Below, piece by piece: positions 43,701 to 52,154 of a DNA stretch of 52,154 nt. The DNA lies in the NCBI GenBank assembly GCA_964556545.1, contig CAZKWE010000030.1:1-52154 (forward strand). The letters run 5' to 3'. Source of the stretch: JALSKU01 sp964556545 (lineage in GTDB: Bacteria; Campylobacterota; Campylobacteria; Campylobacterales; JALSKU01). A program made the position numbers and the translations under genes. Below the pieces are notes generated by a model. That model ran no database searches and was not told the origin of the DNA. It worked only from the letters and a program-made list of their open reading frames with translations. Positions within the stretch are counted from its first letter, which is position 1; each line of letters begins with the position of its first letter.

Positions 43701-46700
43701 GTTTTATCATCTATATTTACATAATCTGCCGCTTCTATATGTAAATCTTGATAATCTGTTACATAGTTATTGTCTTGATTTATCTTGATAGATTTTGTAT
43801 CATCTTTATGAGTATATGCTTTTGTAGTTGAATCTATTGTATTGATAACTATTGCCCCGCTTCCTGCAAAACCTCCCAAATTTCCACTAACCGCATAGTT
43901 AGCCAATTTTGAGTAATTATATGCATACAGATAAATCAAATCTTTAGCGCTCACATCAGAATTATCGATATGAGCATAAGAGCTGTTTTTTATATTGTTT
44001 ATAATTACACTTCCGCCTACTCCTCCGGAACCTCCCAAAGATGAAGCACCTGCTAAAATACCGACTTTTTTATCATTGTCTTTATATCCCAAATAGACTT
44101 TGTCTTTTGCTACAACTTTTACACTGTCGCCACTTTTAACGATACTGCCATTTACGATTTTTGCACTATTTGAGTTTTGCATATCTATTATCGATACGCT
44201 TCCGGCAAGAGCGACTGTGCCGGCACCGCTCCCTGAAACGGTTTTTGTATTTACTCTATCTACACTTTCACTTCTAACTTCGGCTAAATCTTCAACATTT
44301 ACCAAAGAGTTTTCTATGTACGATTCTGTTTTAACTCTGCTTACACTTCTTGTTAAAGAACCTCCTATGCCGGCAACTCCCGACATTGCCAATCCTCCGC
44401 TATACATATTTTGATTATTGTGTGCCAATGCTCTTATTGTCAAGCTTTGATTTGATGCTTGAGAGTTTTGATTGATGTTTGAATTTTTTAAATAACTTCT
44501 AATATTATCACTAAAAGTTGAAAAATTTGCACTAGCGCTAAACGAAGCTGTTCCCGAGCCACTTGCATTTGCAACATATGAAGTTAAATCTTCATTTGCC
44601 AAAGCCAAAAGATACAATCCGTAAAAATCTTCAACAATGTTGTAATCATTGCTATCTTTTTGCGGAACTTCCAAAAAATTGTTTGCCAAAACTTCTAAAG
44701 AAGAGTTTTCTATATACGAGTTGATAGTATTTGAAATTTTATTTGTAACTATATTGCCTCCAATGCCTAAACTTCCGGCACCGCTTAATGTTCCACCATA
44801 AGTTGTTACTCTGTTTTGCTCTATTGCCGTAACTTTGGCCGAATTATCTACAATAAAAGCAGAGTTTATAATTTTTGAGTTTAGTGTATCTTGTATAGAA
44901 TTTATCAAAACTCCTCCCGCAACACTTGCACTGCCGGCTCCACTTCCGCTTACACTTGCCATGTTTATCTTTTTGGTCGATAATGCCTCTAAAGATAAAG
45001 AGCCGAAACTCTCCGCGGTTTTGTTTTTTAAATCATCTGCATAAACCAAAATATCATTTGCAATCTCATTTTTAGCCCCGCTTGCCCCAATACCAGCACT
45101 ACTGCTTCCTGAAAGTGTTCCGGAGTATATCTCTATTTTTGAATCATCATTGGCATTAAAGCTTAAGTTGTTCGCTTCTATTTGTGTATTTGAAACTGAA
45201 CTTTGAATTGTATTGGTTATGTGATTTGAGCTATAACTTCCAGCTACCGCCATACTGCTCAATGCTACACTAGGAGTTGATGAGATTCCTAAAATTTCAT
45301 ACTCTTGGGTTGCTTTTGCATATAAATTGTCTGTTTTGATTGCAGAATCTTCTATATGTGATCCTATATAGCTATTTACCGTATTGCTTCCGAATGATAA
45401 TCCTAATCCAAAAGTTTTTCCAACTCCTAATGCCCCTGCAAAATATTTGTAAATCAAGTCATCAATACTCTCAATATCCAAGTCTTTATTGATGCTAAGA
45501 GTTGAATTACTTATATATGCTTCGGTACTATTCGTTACTTCATTAATTGAAACAGACCCTGCAAGCGAAGCTATACCGCCACTAATGCTTCCGCTTCCTG
45601 AAAGTGCTAAAATCCCTCCGCTATTTTGTGCTTTCATATCCAATGCCCCTACTTGAAGTGTAGAGTTTTCTATGTAAGCTTTTGCCTGATTATCAAAATA
45701 GTTTCCGGCATAAGATCCAGCCAATCCGACTGATTTTTTTGAAAAATTAAATACTCCCGCTCCGCTATATGCTCCGATATTGCTACTATTTTTTGCCAGA
45801 AGTTTTACTTTTTGAGCCCCCTCATTAAAAGTTGAATCATCTATATAAGCATTGGCACTATCGTAAAGCCTATTTATACTGCTATCTCCTGATAAACCAA
45901 ATCCATAAACTCCTCCTCCGATAGAAGTAGTTTGAGAATCAGAATTTGAAAATGGAGAAGCTATAACTCCTGATAAAGCATAGCTGTTGATAAATCCGCT
46001 ATTATAAGCTTTGATATAATGAAGACCTTTTAAAACAGAATCACTTCTTGAAATTGTTGAATCTTTTATATAAGCTTGAGTATCTCTGTGTATTTCATTG
46101 ATAGAACCTGATGCTCCTACTCCAATATTTTTGGATTTTATCACTCCTCCTGTTGCATTTGAAAATTCGGTACGATTTTGAGCATTTACTCTAAGGTTGG
46201 TATCTAATTCATCAGAAAAAAACTTATTGTTAATACCGTTACTTGTAACTATATCGGCACCATTTATATATGCATATGTATTATCTATACTTTTTAAAAA
46301 TGAAAAACTACCTGATATTGCATATTGACTACTTCCACCGGCTGTTGATACAGATAAATTATTGGATCTTTTTATAGCCGCCACCTTAACATCCGTAGCT
46401 TTTATCTTTGTTTCTTTGTCTATGTATGCTTTGGTGTCATTGCTATAAACGATATTTAGATAAGAGCCTCCAATTCCTGTGCTTCCGGCCTTTGTGCCAA
46501 AGTATGTCCAGCCAATAACTCCTGAGAAATTTAAAGCTTCAATATCATTATCAGCCAAAACTTCAACTCCGCCATCTCCTCCGTTTTGATTTATTGAGAC
46601 ATTTTTACCTATATAAGCATTAGTATTGCTTGTGAGTTTAAAATCATTATATGAGCCGGAAAGGGAATTTTTTGTTCCTTGGGCATTGCTTTGGGCATAA

Positions 46701-49252
46701 GATGTAAAAAGTCTTCCTCTAAAATTTGCATCTTCTACCTTTGGAACTATATCTTTAATAGTATCAAGATTTTCAATATTACTCCACACAATCCTGTATC
46801 CAAGATATATTTTAGAATAGACTCCTATATCTCCGTTTAGCATATCCATAACCACCCCATCATCGATAAAGGCATCTGAATTATTTGTTATGTCGCTCAA
46901 AACAACTGCTCCGCTGAAAGAGTTTCCTTTTGTATTTTGGTCTGTCGAGTCGATAGTGGCAATAGCTACTGTTTTTATACCCCTGTCTCCTATGATAGAT
47001 ACATCCCCGTTTTCTTCATAAGAGCCATTCTCTCCATAAATAATATTTGAGCTAACTTCTACATTACCATTTGCATTTATTGTCGCATTTGATATTTTGG
47101 CTTCTGAATTATTTTCATGTTTCGAATAAGAAAATGCTGCACTCAGAGCTATCTTGCTGACACTACTTTTAGAGTTTGTTTTTGGTGTATTTGAGTTTGC
47201 AAACTCTTTTGTTTTATTGGTAATCTCACTATTGTTTGCATTTGATTCCAAAAGATACTTATATGCAAAGCCGTTACCAACACTTGCCGAAGATGATGTT
47301 TTGATTCTTTCTATATTTGTTTCACTAGTAACTTTTATACTGTTGGCTTTTATGTTTCCGCTTAAATTAGACTTAATATCAGAGGTTGACTTGGAAATTG
47401 AAACAGCAGTGCCTAATGTCCCTGCACTAAAAGATGCTCCGGCTGCAGATGTAGATATATCTTTGTTTCCTACGGAAGTAAGTTCAAATTTGTTTGCCGT
47501 TATATCTACTGCACTGTCTATTATGGCAGTTGATACTGCTTTGGTATTGCTATAAGCAATAGCAATATTGGCTCGTTGTTGTGAATCCGTATCATTAAGT
47601 ATATTTGTAGCTCTACTTGAAACATGATTTTTGGAAGTTGCTTCACTTCTTAAAATCATATCCCCATCTGATTTTAAAACTGCTCCGCTGTTTACATGTA
47701 AAGTTGAAGTTGCATAAGATTTTCCATAAGATAGAGCAATAATTTTAAAAAGTGCTGAAACTGATACATCTGAAGTTGCCTTGCTTGTTATGTATATATT
47801 TTTACCATTTATATCTGCATTGCCTATCTCTACTGCCGAAGAGGTAATTGCCTCTTTATATGCTATGGGAGTTAGCGGCAAATCTATAATAAAATCCCCG
47901 ACATTAGATAGTGTCCTTAAAGCTTCATTATCACTATCGCTGTCAAATTCACTTTGTCTATAGCTGACAGAGTTAATTTTTATATCTCTTCCATAAATAT
48001 CTACGCCGTTTTTGATTTCTATATTTGCATTTTGTGAAGAATGTGCATCAAGAGTAATATCGCCATTTCCGGCTGAAAGTTTGGAATTTTCTTCTAAAAT
48101 TATATCAGGAGCTTCAAAGGTTATATCACCTCCATTTGTAGATATGCTTTTGTCGCTTTGTAAAATTATACTTTTTGTAGCCTCGGCAAAATAGTTGCCG
48201 GTTATTGTTAAATCTGATGAAATTGTAAGATTTTCAGGGTCCATATAAAACAGTTTGGCATCAATATAGCTTCCATCTAAAACAATATCTCTTTTTGCAC
48301 TAAGTTCGAAAATACCGTCTTTTGCAATCAAGTGTGCATTTTTTGATGAAAAATTATCTCCTTGAGAATATACTTTTGCATCTCCTCCTGTTGACTCTAT
48401 TTTTGCATTGTTTAAAAGTCCTGTAAAATTATCCGATTCCAAATCTATATCTTTAGCTTGTATTTTCCCATCGGTTAAAAGTGTACCACTTCCGCCAACA
48501 AGCATCATAACCCCATCTTTTTCAACTAAATCTACTGCTTCTTTTATTTTCGGATTATTGACAACATCTTGCAAAATTTGTTCAGCAAGCTCTTTGGTTA
48601 CAACAATATCTTGCTTTAAATTATTTGATGGATTATAATCAAATTTAATCAATCCCAACGAATCAAAATTGATATAGAAGTTATTGACTGCTCCTATCGC
48701 AATATTACCCGTTTTAGCAAGCAATACACCTTCTTGTTTTACAAAAGGTGAAGTTAAAACTATAAATCCATCCGGATTGACTGAAATCTTACCTCGCTGT
48801 AAAATATATGATGGAGCAAAATTTTGATTTTGTTTAAAAAGATATTTTTCATTTAAAAAATCGCTATCTTTGATATCAAGTGTTGTAGCCAAAAAACTAT
48901 TGGTATTGATGCTGGAGCTTGCTCCAAAAACTATACCTGCCGGATTAATAAGAAATACTTTTCCGTTTGCATTTAAACTTCCTAGTATGGAAGATGGGTT
49001 GGAACTGATAACTCTATTTAAAACTACTGAATTGATAGAAGGCTGGATAAAGTTTACCGCTTCATTTTTTGCAATGTTAAAACTACTATAATTTATTATT
49101 GCCTTATTTGAAGCCGTTATATTGAGTTGATTTGTACTGCTATTGAATGAAACATCACCATTTACTACCTGTTGTCCTTTTGGTAATGCTTGAACATAAA
49201 CAGGTAAAAATACCAAAGCCCATGATACAATAATCGATACAAACCGTTTCAT
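40727..49252 (-). CDS. Giant two-partner secretion exoprotein (TpsA, filamentous-haemagglutinin type)
   Basis: A 2841-residue exported protein. The signal region is MKRFVSIIVSWALVFLPVY, then the TPS secretion domain (about 22-260) with GDVSFNSSTNQLNIT, FNIAKNEAVNFIQP and LINPAGIVFG, as in FhaB. The remainder is a very long beta-helix of imperfect units in which a Gly/Ala/Ser stretch (GSGAGSASVAG type) alternates with a YIxNSxL strand (AYIENSTL, SYIENSSL). The layout resembles LktA-type leukotoxin adhesins. No Cys-rich or toxin-like end is seen. The start at 49252 has AAGGAA 7 bases upstream; an upstream ATG (49279) overlaps tpsB and is less likely. Confidence 0.9.
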   Translation of the reverse strand: MKRFVSIIVSWALVFLPVYVQALPKGQQVVNGDVSFNSSTNQLNITASNKAIINYSSFNIAKNEAVNFIQPSINSVVLNRVISSNPSSILGSLNANGKVFLINPAGIVFGASSSINTNSFLATTLDIKDSDFLNEKYLFKQNQNFAPSYILQRGKISVNPDGFIVLTSPFVKQEGVLLAKTGNIAIGAVNNFYINFDSLGLIKFDYNPSNNLKQDIVVTKELAEQILQDVVNNPKIKEAVDLVEKDGVMMLVGGSGTLLTDGKIQAKDIDLESDNFTGLLNNAKIESTGGDAKVYSQGDNFSSKNAHLIAKDGIFELSAKRDIVLDGSYIDAKLFYMDPENLTISSDLTITGNYFAEATKSIILQSDKSISTNGGDITFEAPDIILEENSKLSAGNGDITLDAHSSQNANIEIKNGVDIYGRDIKINSVSYRQSEFDSDSDNEALRTLSNVGDFIIDLPLTPIAYKEAITSSAVEIGNADINGKNIYITSKATSDVSVSALFKIIALSYGKSYATSTLHVNSGAVLKSDGDMILRSEATSKNHVSSRATNILNDTDSQQRANIAIAYSNTKAVSTAIIDSAVDITANKFELTSVGNKDISTSAAGASFSAGTLGTAVSISKSTSDIKSNLSGNIKANSIKVTSETNIERIKTSSSASVGNGFAYKYLLESNANNSEITNKTKEFANSNTPKTNSKSSVSKIALSAAFSYSKHENNSEAKISNATINANGNVEVSSNIIYGENGSYEENGDVSIIGDRGIKTVAIATIDSTDQNTKGNSFSGAVVLSDITNNSDAFIDDGVVMDMLNGDIGVYSKIYLGYRIVWSNIENLDTIKDIVPKVEDANFRGRLFTSYAQSNAQGTKNSLSGSYNDFKLTSNTNAYIGKNVSINQNGGDGGVEVLADNDIEALNFSGVIGWTYFGTKAGSTGIGGSYLNIVYSNDTKAYIDKETKIKATDVKVAAIKRSNNLSVSTAGGSSQYAISGSFSFLKSIDNTYAYINGADIVTSNGINNKFFSDELDTNLRVNAQNRTEFSNATGGVIKSKNIGVGASGSINEIHRDTQAYIKDSTISRSDSVLKGLHYIKAYNSGFINSYALSGVIASPFSNSDSQTTSIGGGVYGFGLSGDSSINRLYDSANAYIDDSTFNEGAQKVKLLAKNSSNIGAYSGAGVFNFSKKSVGLAGSYAGNYFDNQAKAYIENSTLQVGALDMKAQNSGGILALSGSGSISGGIASLAGSVSINEVTNSTEAYISNSTLSINKDLDIESIDDLIYKYFAGALGVGKTFGLGLSFGSNTVNSYIGSHIEDSAIKTDNLYAKATQEYEILGISSTPSVALSSMAVAGSYSSNHITNTIQSSVSNTQIEANNLSFNANDDSKIEIYSGTLSGSSSAGIGASGAKNEIANDILVYADDLKNKTAESFGSLSLEALSTKKINMASVSGSGAGSASVAGGVLINSIQDTLNSKIINSAFIVDNSAKVTAIEQNRVTTYGGTLSGAGSLGIGGNIVTNKISNTINSYIENSSLEVLANNFLEVPQKDSNDYNIVEDFYGLYLLALANEDLTSYVANASGSGTASFSASANFSTFSDNIRSYLKNSNINQNSQASNQSLTIRALAHNNQNMYSGGLAMSGVAGIGGSLTRSVSRVKTESYIENSLVNVEDLAEVRSESVDRVNTKTVSGSGAGTVALAGSVSIIDMQNSNSAKIVNGSIVKSGDSVKVVAKDKVYLGYKDNDKKVGILAGASSLGGSGGVGGSVIINNIKNSSYAHIDNSDVSAKDLIYLYAYNYSKLANYAVSGNLGGFAGSGAIVINTIDSTTKAYTHKDDTKSIKINQDNNYVTDYQDLHIEAADYVNIDDKTGSFSLGIGGVGGSINVTTLKNDTQAYLGMGTKAFAKKNIDIKAGSTKNLDFVTASGSGGALGVSGALMILNAGSSIDQDVDTAKTNTDVILEKTVQSLQNAKLGTFGNNRQTEMSNELSNANYSSVFDINPALTNKTEAYINDYARVNAGETLNVKSSNIFEELNINTGGVSGGVVGIGGAVSLVYIGADSKSFIDNGSEVDFKDLIISSLYDVDNINVKSYAGKAGAVSLGADYTRVINRYETNSYIGDDTTIVGENSINIDSSTKEDILTRGYGAGIGAAVAGYSKAQFYSQGSTASKIGQNSKIFTKNGDIDINSKYHTYIDSYAIAAALGAISSDGVNSDVEIKPEILTNIKNGTEIGAGNDLNILSASYDKISSRALGVKLSVASVGASVSKAYNRAVISSIIDDNTLLNANSGSIRISTYENMNSNGERIENNYIYSKSTSAAGNLIGGLGSKSIATSHSHLKTYIGKDSVLNAKKYTTIKTKSFAKTDADVSGDSVGLAAAGYTTSYTSNDGDLFFTLDEGAKILSGDNILIKNYAKKNALSTVDGGVGGLLSGSGTNTYTSMGNINNINIEDGTKVISKGDVNIKATNNMYVNSYAYNTAVGFVSADSVKSEVKVDKQEADIDIGDTNIVGDNVNIEANVDYLYISSEAYSKTIAAGSYSRSYAYLTLLSTLGVNISNGADIIGYDSVNIEANQHTDDVFARTTATTTISTSVVGKLYATVSNNPTFNSNIKVDSGAIIESDNINIKGSSPNMRKPEDYPDNYNYVKYPHIVNHSIAYKVEKKVWEFLDGFWQWVTHEEIHHKSSFSTKHRYGYFKSKKSINIEDNSIFKKSPSIAQKENFEDDFGKKQTNYFHKINLMTLNGQLGATRIPKLFSDLPGSDEVDPLLGTAQNDKAFVESDFEDEDFEDITDTKESKIVEDYMPNLEDLLMQSLNEKFIIIDNRLLGGKLFEQYLNLMSYKSVLPNAKQPIKKVKDKNSLISL

Positions 49253-49262
49253 AGCAGATTCC

Positions 49263-50777
49263 TTACCAAATCTTAGCATTCAAAGTTATATACAGATTCA
49301 AACTTTTATCATATTCATCATCTGTTGAATCTATCGGATAACCAAGAGATACTCTAAAGTTATATTTTTTATTTATATCCCCAACAACTTCTACTCCTCC
49401 GCCAAAAAGAGATTCTCTCCTGTTTTCTCCGGGTACAGGATTGTCAATCCAAACGCTTCCATAATCTAAAAATATCCCCGCTTTTAGATTGTGCTTTTTT
49501 AATCCAACTTTATATAGTCCTTCTATAGAGCTGATAAAACCACTATCTCCCAATTTAAATCCGGACTTAAAACCTCTAACGGTTGTTAATCCTCCAATAG
49601 AAAACATTTCCGTAGATGGAAGTCTAAATGGGGAGTATTGACCTTTAAAAAGTGTAATTAAGTCAAATTTTTGATTTATATTTTTTGATAGAGAAACTTC
49701 TAAATATGATTTTTTAAATCTCTTTTTTTCATCAATTCTGCTCAGTATCGCACTATCATTTATACTTCCGGCGATTAAATCAAATCTTGAAAAAAGATTT
49801 AGATATGCATTTGAAAAACTGCCGTTTAATCCAAAGTCAATCAAATCGATATGCTCTTTAGAGGAGATTGAATCCAAAATATAATTTTTAGCCTCTTTTT
49901 TACTGTATTTAATATTGATATCCAATGCCGAAGTTATAGTTCTTGCAAGAGGTATTTTAAAAAATAAAGAGTAAATATAAGTATCTCCTTGTGCACCTAA
50001 ATCACTAAAATCTCCTGCAGCCAAATAATCTGCATACACAAAACCGATACCAAATTTTGCAACAAGATTAGGCAAAGAGATATGGTATTTGGTAGAGATA
50101 AATTTTGTTTTTGCCGGAGCAAATGATACAACAGGAGAAACTACTATTTTATCGCCATCCAACACTAAATTATTACGACTAAAATATGCCCCTATTCTGT
50201 TTTTTGAAGTCGTGTCGGAACCAAGATTGTCATACCAAATATCAAGATGCATAGGCTTGGAATCTTTTACTTTTAAAACTATATCCGTACTATTTTTTTT
50301 GTTGCTTTTTTTTAGAAAAGACTCTACTCTTAAATCATCATATTCGTTTAACAGCAGTAGTGACCTTATCATTTTTTTATAATCAATAAAATCATTTTTT
50401 TTCAATGCAAACCCATCTCTTATAAAATTTTTGCTGTAATTTTTTGCATTTTCAACTTTTATGTTGCCAATTTTTCCGACATTGACATAAATTTTTACTA
50501 TACCATTTTGAATTTTTTGTTGAGGAATTGCTACTTTTGTCAATTTATAGCCAATCTTTTTATAATACTCCTCAATCTTTTTCCTGATTTTTTTTATCCC
50601 ATTGAAAGTTATCTCTTTATTTAGAAATGGAGATATTACCTCTTTAATCCTGCTATTGCGTGAAGGAAAAGTTCCAACAATAACGATATCTTTTAGAAAA
50701 AATGAGTTGTTGCTTTTGCCATATAAAAAAGTACTAAAAATAAACAAGATAGTAACAATTTTCAAAAGTTTTTTCAT
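49263..50777 (-). CDS. Two-partner secretion outer-membrane transporter (TpsB, ShlB/FhaC type)
   Basis: A 504-residue Omp85-type transporter. The signal (KIVTILFIFSTFLYGKS) is followed by two POTRA domains (about 25-175; FNGIKKIRKKIEEYYKKIGY, IYVNVGKIGNIKVENA) and a 16-stranded barrel. The loop L6 motif VRGF (GGLTTVRGFKSG) is present. It would export the adjacent TpsA, ten bases downstream. The ATG at 50777 is preferred to the TTG at 50786. Confidence 0.92.
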   Translation of the reverse strand: MKKLLKIVTILFIFSTFLYGKSNNSFFLKDIVIVGTFPSRNSRIKEVISPFLNKEITFNGIKKIRKKIEEYYKKIGYKLTKVAIPQQKIQNGIVKIYVNVGKIGNIKVENAKNYSKNFIRDGFALKKNDFIDYKKMIRSLLLLNEYDDLRVESFLKKSNKKNSTDIVLKVKDSKPMHLDIWYDNLGSDTTSKNRIGAYFSRNNLVLDGDKIVVSPVVSFAPAKTKFISTKYHISLPNLVAKFGIGFVYADYLAAGDFSDLGAQGDTYIYSLFFKIPLARTITSALDINIKYSKKEAKNYILDSISSKEHIDLIDFGLNGSFSNAYLNLFSRFDLIAGSINDSAILSRIDEKKRFKKSYLEVSLSKNINQKFDLITLFKGQYSPFRLPSTEMFSIGGLTTVRGFKSGFKLGDSGFISSIEGLYKVGLKKHNLKAGIFLDYGSVWIDNPVPGENRRESLFGGGVEVVGDINKKYNFRVSLGYPIDSTDDEYDKSLNLYITLNAKIW

Positions 50778-50816
50778 TTTATCCAACCACTAATAAGATT
50801 TTTACAAAATTTACAC

Positions 50817-50836
50817 TATCATTATATATCATTATA
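50817..50836. promoter_or_regulatory. Tandem 10-bp direct repeat between tpsB and the AraC-type gene
   Basis: TATCATTATA occurs twice, directly abutting (50817-50826, 50827-50836), one helical turn apart, in the 62-bp gap between the divergent genes. On the minus strand each copy contains TATAAT, a possible tps -10. AraC-family proteins often bind direct repeats at such spacing. Confidence 0.65.
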
Positions 50837-50848
50837 TTTTTTGATAAA

Positions 50849-51928
50849 ATGACATTTAAGCTCAAAAATAAAATTTTTAGGTTTTTTATGGATATATTTT
50901 CTGGCAAAAAAATTAAAAATATTTTTCAAAGTATGATTACATCTCCTCTCTTTTATAATTTTTTGATTGATCTTATACCTACTTTTAATCTATCCAAAAA
51001 AGAGTTGCAAAAAATCGTAAAATATAAAATAGAAAAAGTGCCGGATTATGAAAAGATCTCTTTTATTAGAAGTTATTTTCTTTGGTTAGCTATGGAAAAA
51101 CTTTATGGAAAGAGTACTTTTGGATTAGAGGTGGCAAATCATTTTTCACTTAAGAGTGCCGGAATTTTAGGTGAACTATTTTTAAATTCAAAAAACTTAA
51201 AAGAAGCGGTATCCATTATGAATCGTTATCTCTCAATAATTGTCGGAAGTGTAACTATGAAATATTATGAAGTTGATGAATTTGCTATATTTTCTTTTGA
51301 ATTATCTCCTAGATTTTTAATACCGTTTAGCATAATAGAGTGTTTTGCAAAAGTTTGTCACAATTGGGTTTGCCAATACTTAAATATCAAAACTCTTCCT
51401 ATTAAAGAGATACATTATAGTTATAAGAAGCCAAACCACTACTCATTTTACACAAAAAATTTCTATTTTAGTGAAATTTATTTTGATGATAGTGAAAATT
51501 ATATTGTACTTGATAAAGAGATTTTTTATCTCGAAAATAAAAACTATTCGACTCCATCAACCGATTATGTGCTAAAATATGCTGACAAAATGACACAAAA
51601 TATATTGCAAAAAAATGATTTTAAATGCAAAGTTAGAAATCAGATTTTATTACATATCTCAAAAGGAGTCTGTAGTATAGATTCAATCGCAAAAAATTTA
51701 AATCTAAGCACAAGCACACTAAAAAGAAGATTAAAAGAAGAAAATACAACCTTTAAAACAATACTTAATGATACAAGAAAATTACTATCTGAATCTATGG
51801 TAAAAGATACTGCTCTTTCCTTGGAGGATATTGCATATCTCCTTGGTTATTCAGAATATAGTCCTTTCTTTAGAGCTTTTAAAAAATGGTTCTCAAGAAC
51901 ACCTTCGGAATATAGAAGATTATATTAG
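50849..51928 (+). CDS. AraC-family transcriptional regulator
   Basis: A 359-residue regulator. The N-terminal part (about 30-240) matches the arabinose-binding-2 type (PF12625; OruR-like), with FGLEVANHFSLKSAGILGEL. The C-terminal HTH pair (about 275-359) shows DSIAKNLNLSTSTLKRRLKE and DIAYLLGYSEYSPFFRAFKKW. It is divergent from the tps operon and likely controls it; the effector is unknown. An internal ATG at 50888 has a comparable ribosome site, so the first 13 residues are uncertain. Confidence 0.9.
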   Translation: MTFKLKNKIFRFFMDIFSGKKIKNIFQSMITSPLFYNFLIDLIPTFNLSKKELQKIVKYKIEKVPDYEKISFIRSYFLWLAMEKLYGKSTFGLEVANHFSLKSAGILGELFLNSKNLKEAVSIMNRYLSIIVGSVTMKYYEVDEFAIFSFELSPRFLIPFSIIECFAKVCHNWVCQYLNIKTLPIKEIHYSYKKPNHYSFYTKNFYFSEIYFDDSENYIVLDKEIFYLENKNYSTPSTDYVLKYADKMTQNILQKNDFKCKVRNQILLHISKGVCSIDSIAKNLNLSTSTLKRRLKEENTTFKTILNDTRKLLSESMVKDTALSLEDIAYLLGYSEYSPFFRAFKKWFSRTPSEYRRLY

Positions 51929-52083
51929 ATTTTAATAATCTTGCTAAAAATCTTCCAAGTGGTAAAATAGAGTTTTTAGGATCGATTGGTCTTGCAAAAT
52001 TTATCAAAATCTCTATTGCAAAGTATCAGCACTACTTTGATAAAAGTCTAATGCATAATTTGAATAAAAAATTTACTAAGTGA
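51925..52083 (+). pseudogene. Possible remnant frame after the AraC-type gene
   Basis: A frame without any start codon until late reads DFNNLAKNLPSGKIEFLG and ends in NLNKKFTK before TGA. It is shifted relative to the AraC gene and looks coding in composition but matches no family I recognise. It could be a 3' remnant of a deleted gene. No feature is evident after 52084. Confidence 0.25.
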
Positions 52084-52154
52084 TTTTAAAGCGGAGGAAA
52101 GATTTGCATAGTTTGATTTAGAACTCCTGATTTTTAAAAAATATTGTTATAACG

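Noticed and set aside
40727..49252. The tpsA repeats as a CRISPR or DNA-level satellite
   Set aside because: The units are imperfect and conserved at the protein level; there are no identical spacers or direct repeats of fixed length.

Overview
The window (about one-third G+C, dense genes, short gaps) is chromosomal DNA of a Campylobacterota (Epsilonproteobacteria) species. The best markers are HobA (the DnaA partner of this phylum), MqnC of the futalosine menaquinone route, a FliW homologue, a short RNase R, and the order lysC-hobA-holB-folP. I cannot name the genus. Almost every gene is a recognisable core gene; the accessory material is at the two ends, in the pilus-tip operon and in the gaps.

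Layout. Positions 1-330 are the right end of an integrated element that lies to the left: the first 36 codons of a tyrosine integrase, a 15-bp inverted repeat, and the 3' half of a CAU-anticodon tRNA acting as the attachment-site copy. Positions 391-7489 hold an EAL-HDOD signalling protein, a RarD-like transporter preceded by a coupled 27-residue membrane peptide, mqnC, a non-catalytic M16-like protein, recG and hpf. Positions 7586-13445 are a tightly overlapped minus-strand operon of a 1260-residue MshQ-like secreted protein and three pseudopilin-like proteins, probably the tip complex of a type IV pilus. Then come fliW and the divergent bamD-lon pair, whose predicted start site sits on a 22-bp perfect palindrome.

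Positions 17370-22423 (minus strand) are HDOD-rnr-holA-rpsF-ssb-rpsR. Positions 22568-26780 (plus) are ilvC, a YibQ-like deacetylase, dprA, ruvX and mscS. Positions 26798-30517 (minus) are an ArsC/YffB-like protein, queA, tatC, tatB and hemW. Positions 30571-34597 (plus) are rppH, lysC, hobA, holB and folP. Then ogt (minus), and ligA, tlyA, ribF, a DUF89 protein and cmoA (plus). Positions 40727-50777 are a two-partner secretion operon (tpsB then the 2841-residue exoprotein tpsA) with a divergent AraC-family regulator; the 62-bp gap between them holds two abutting 10-bp direct repeats.

The most unusual signal is a roughly 94-bp repeated element present three times, all on the plus strand (17241, 39599, 40394). 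It carries two hairpins, a strong Shine-Dalgarno site flush against the second hairpin, and an ATG-AAA-AAA start. The few differences between copies keep the RNA fold. One copy supplies the translation start of cmoA, one ends at a terminator with no gene, and one has itself been invaded, in frame, by a block carrying a 28-bp perfect palindrome. I do not recognise this element from any family I know.
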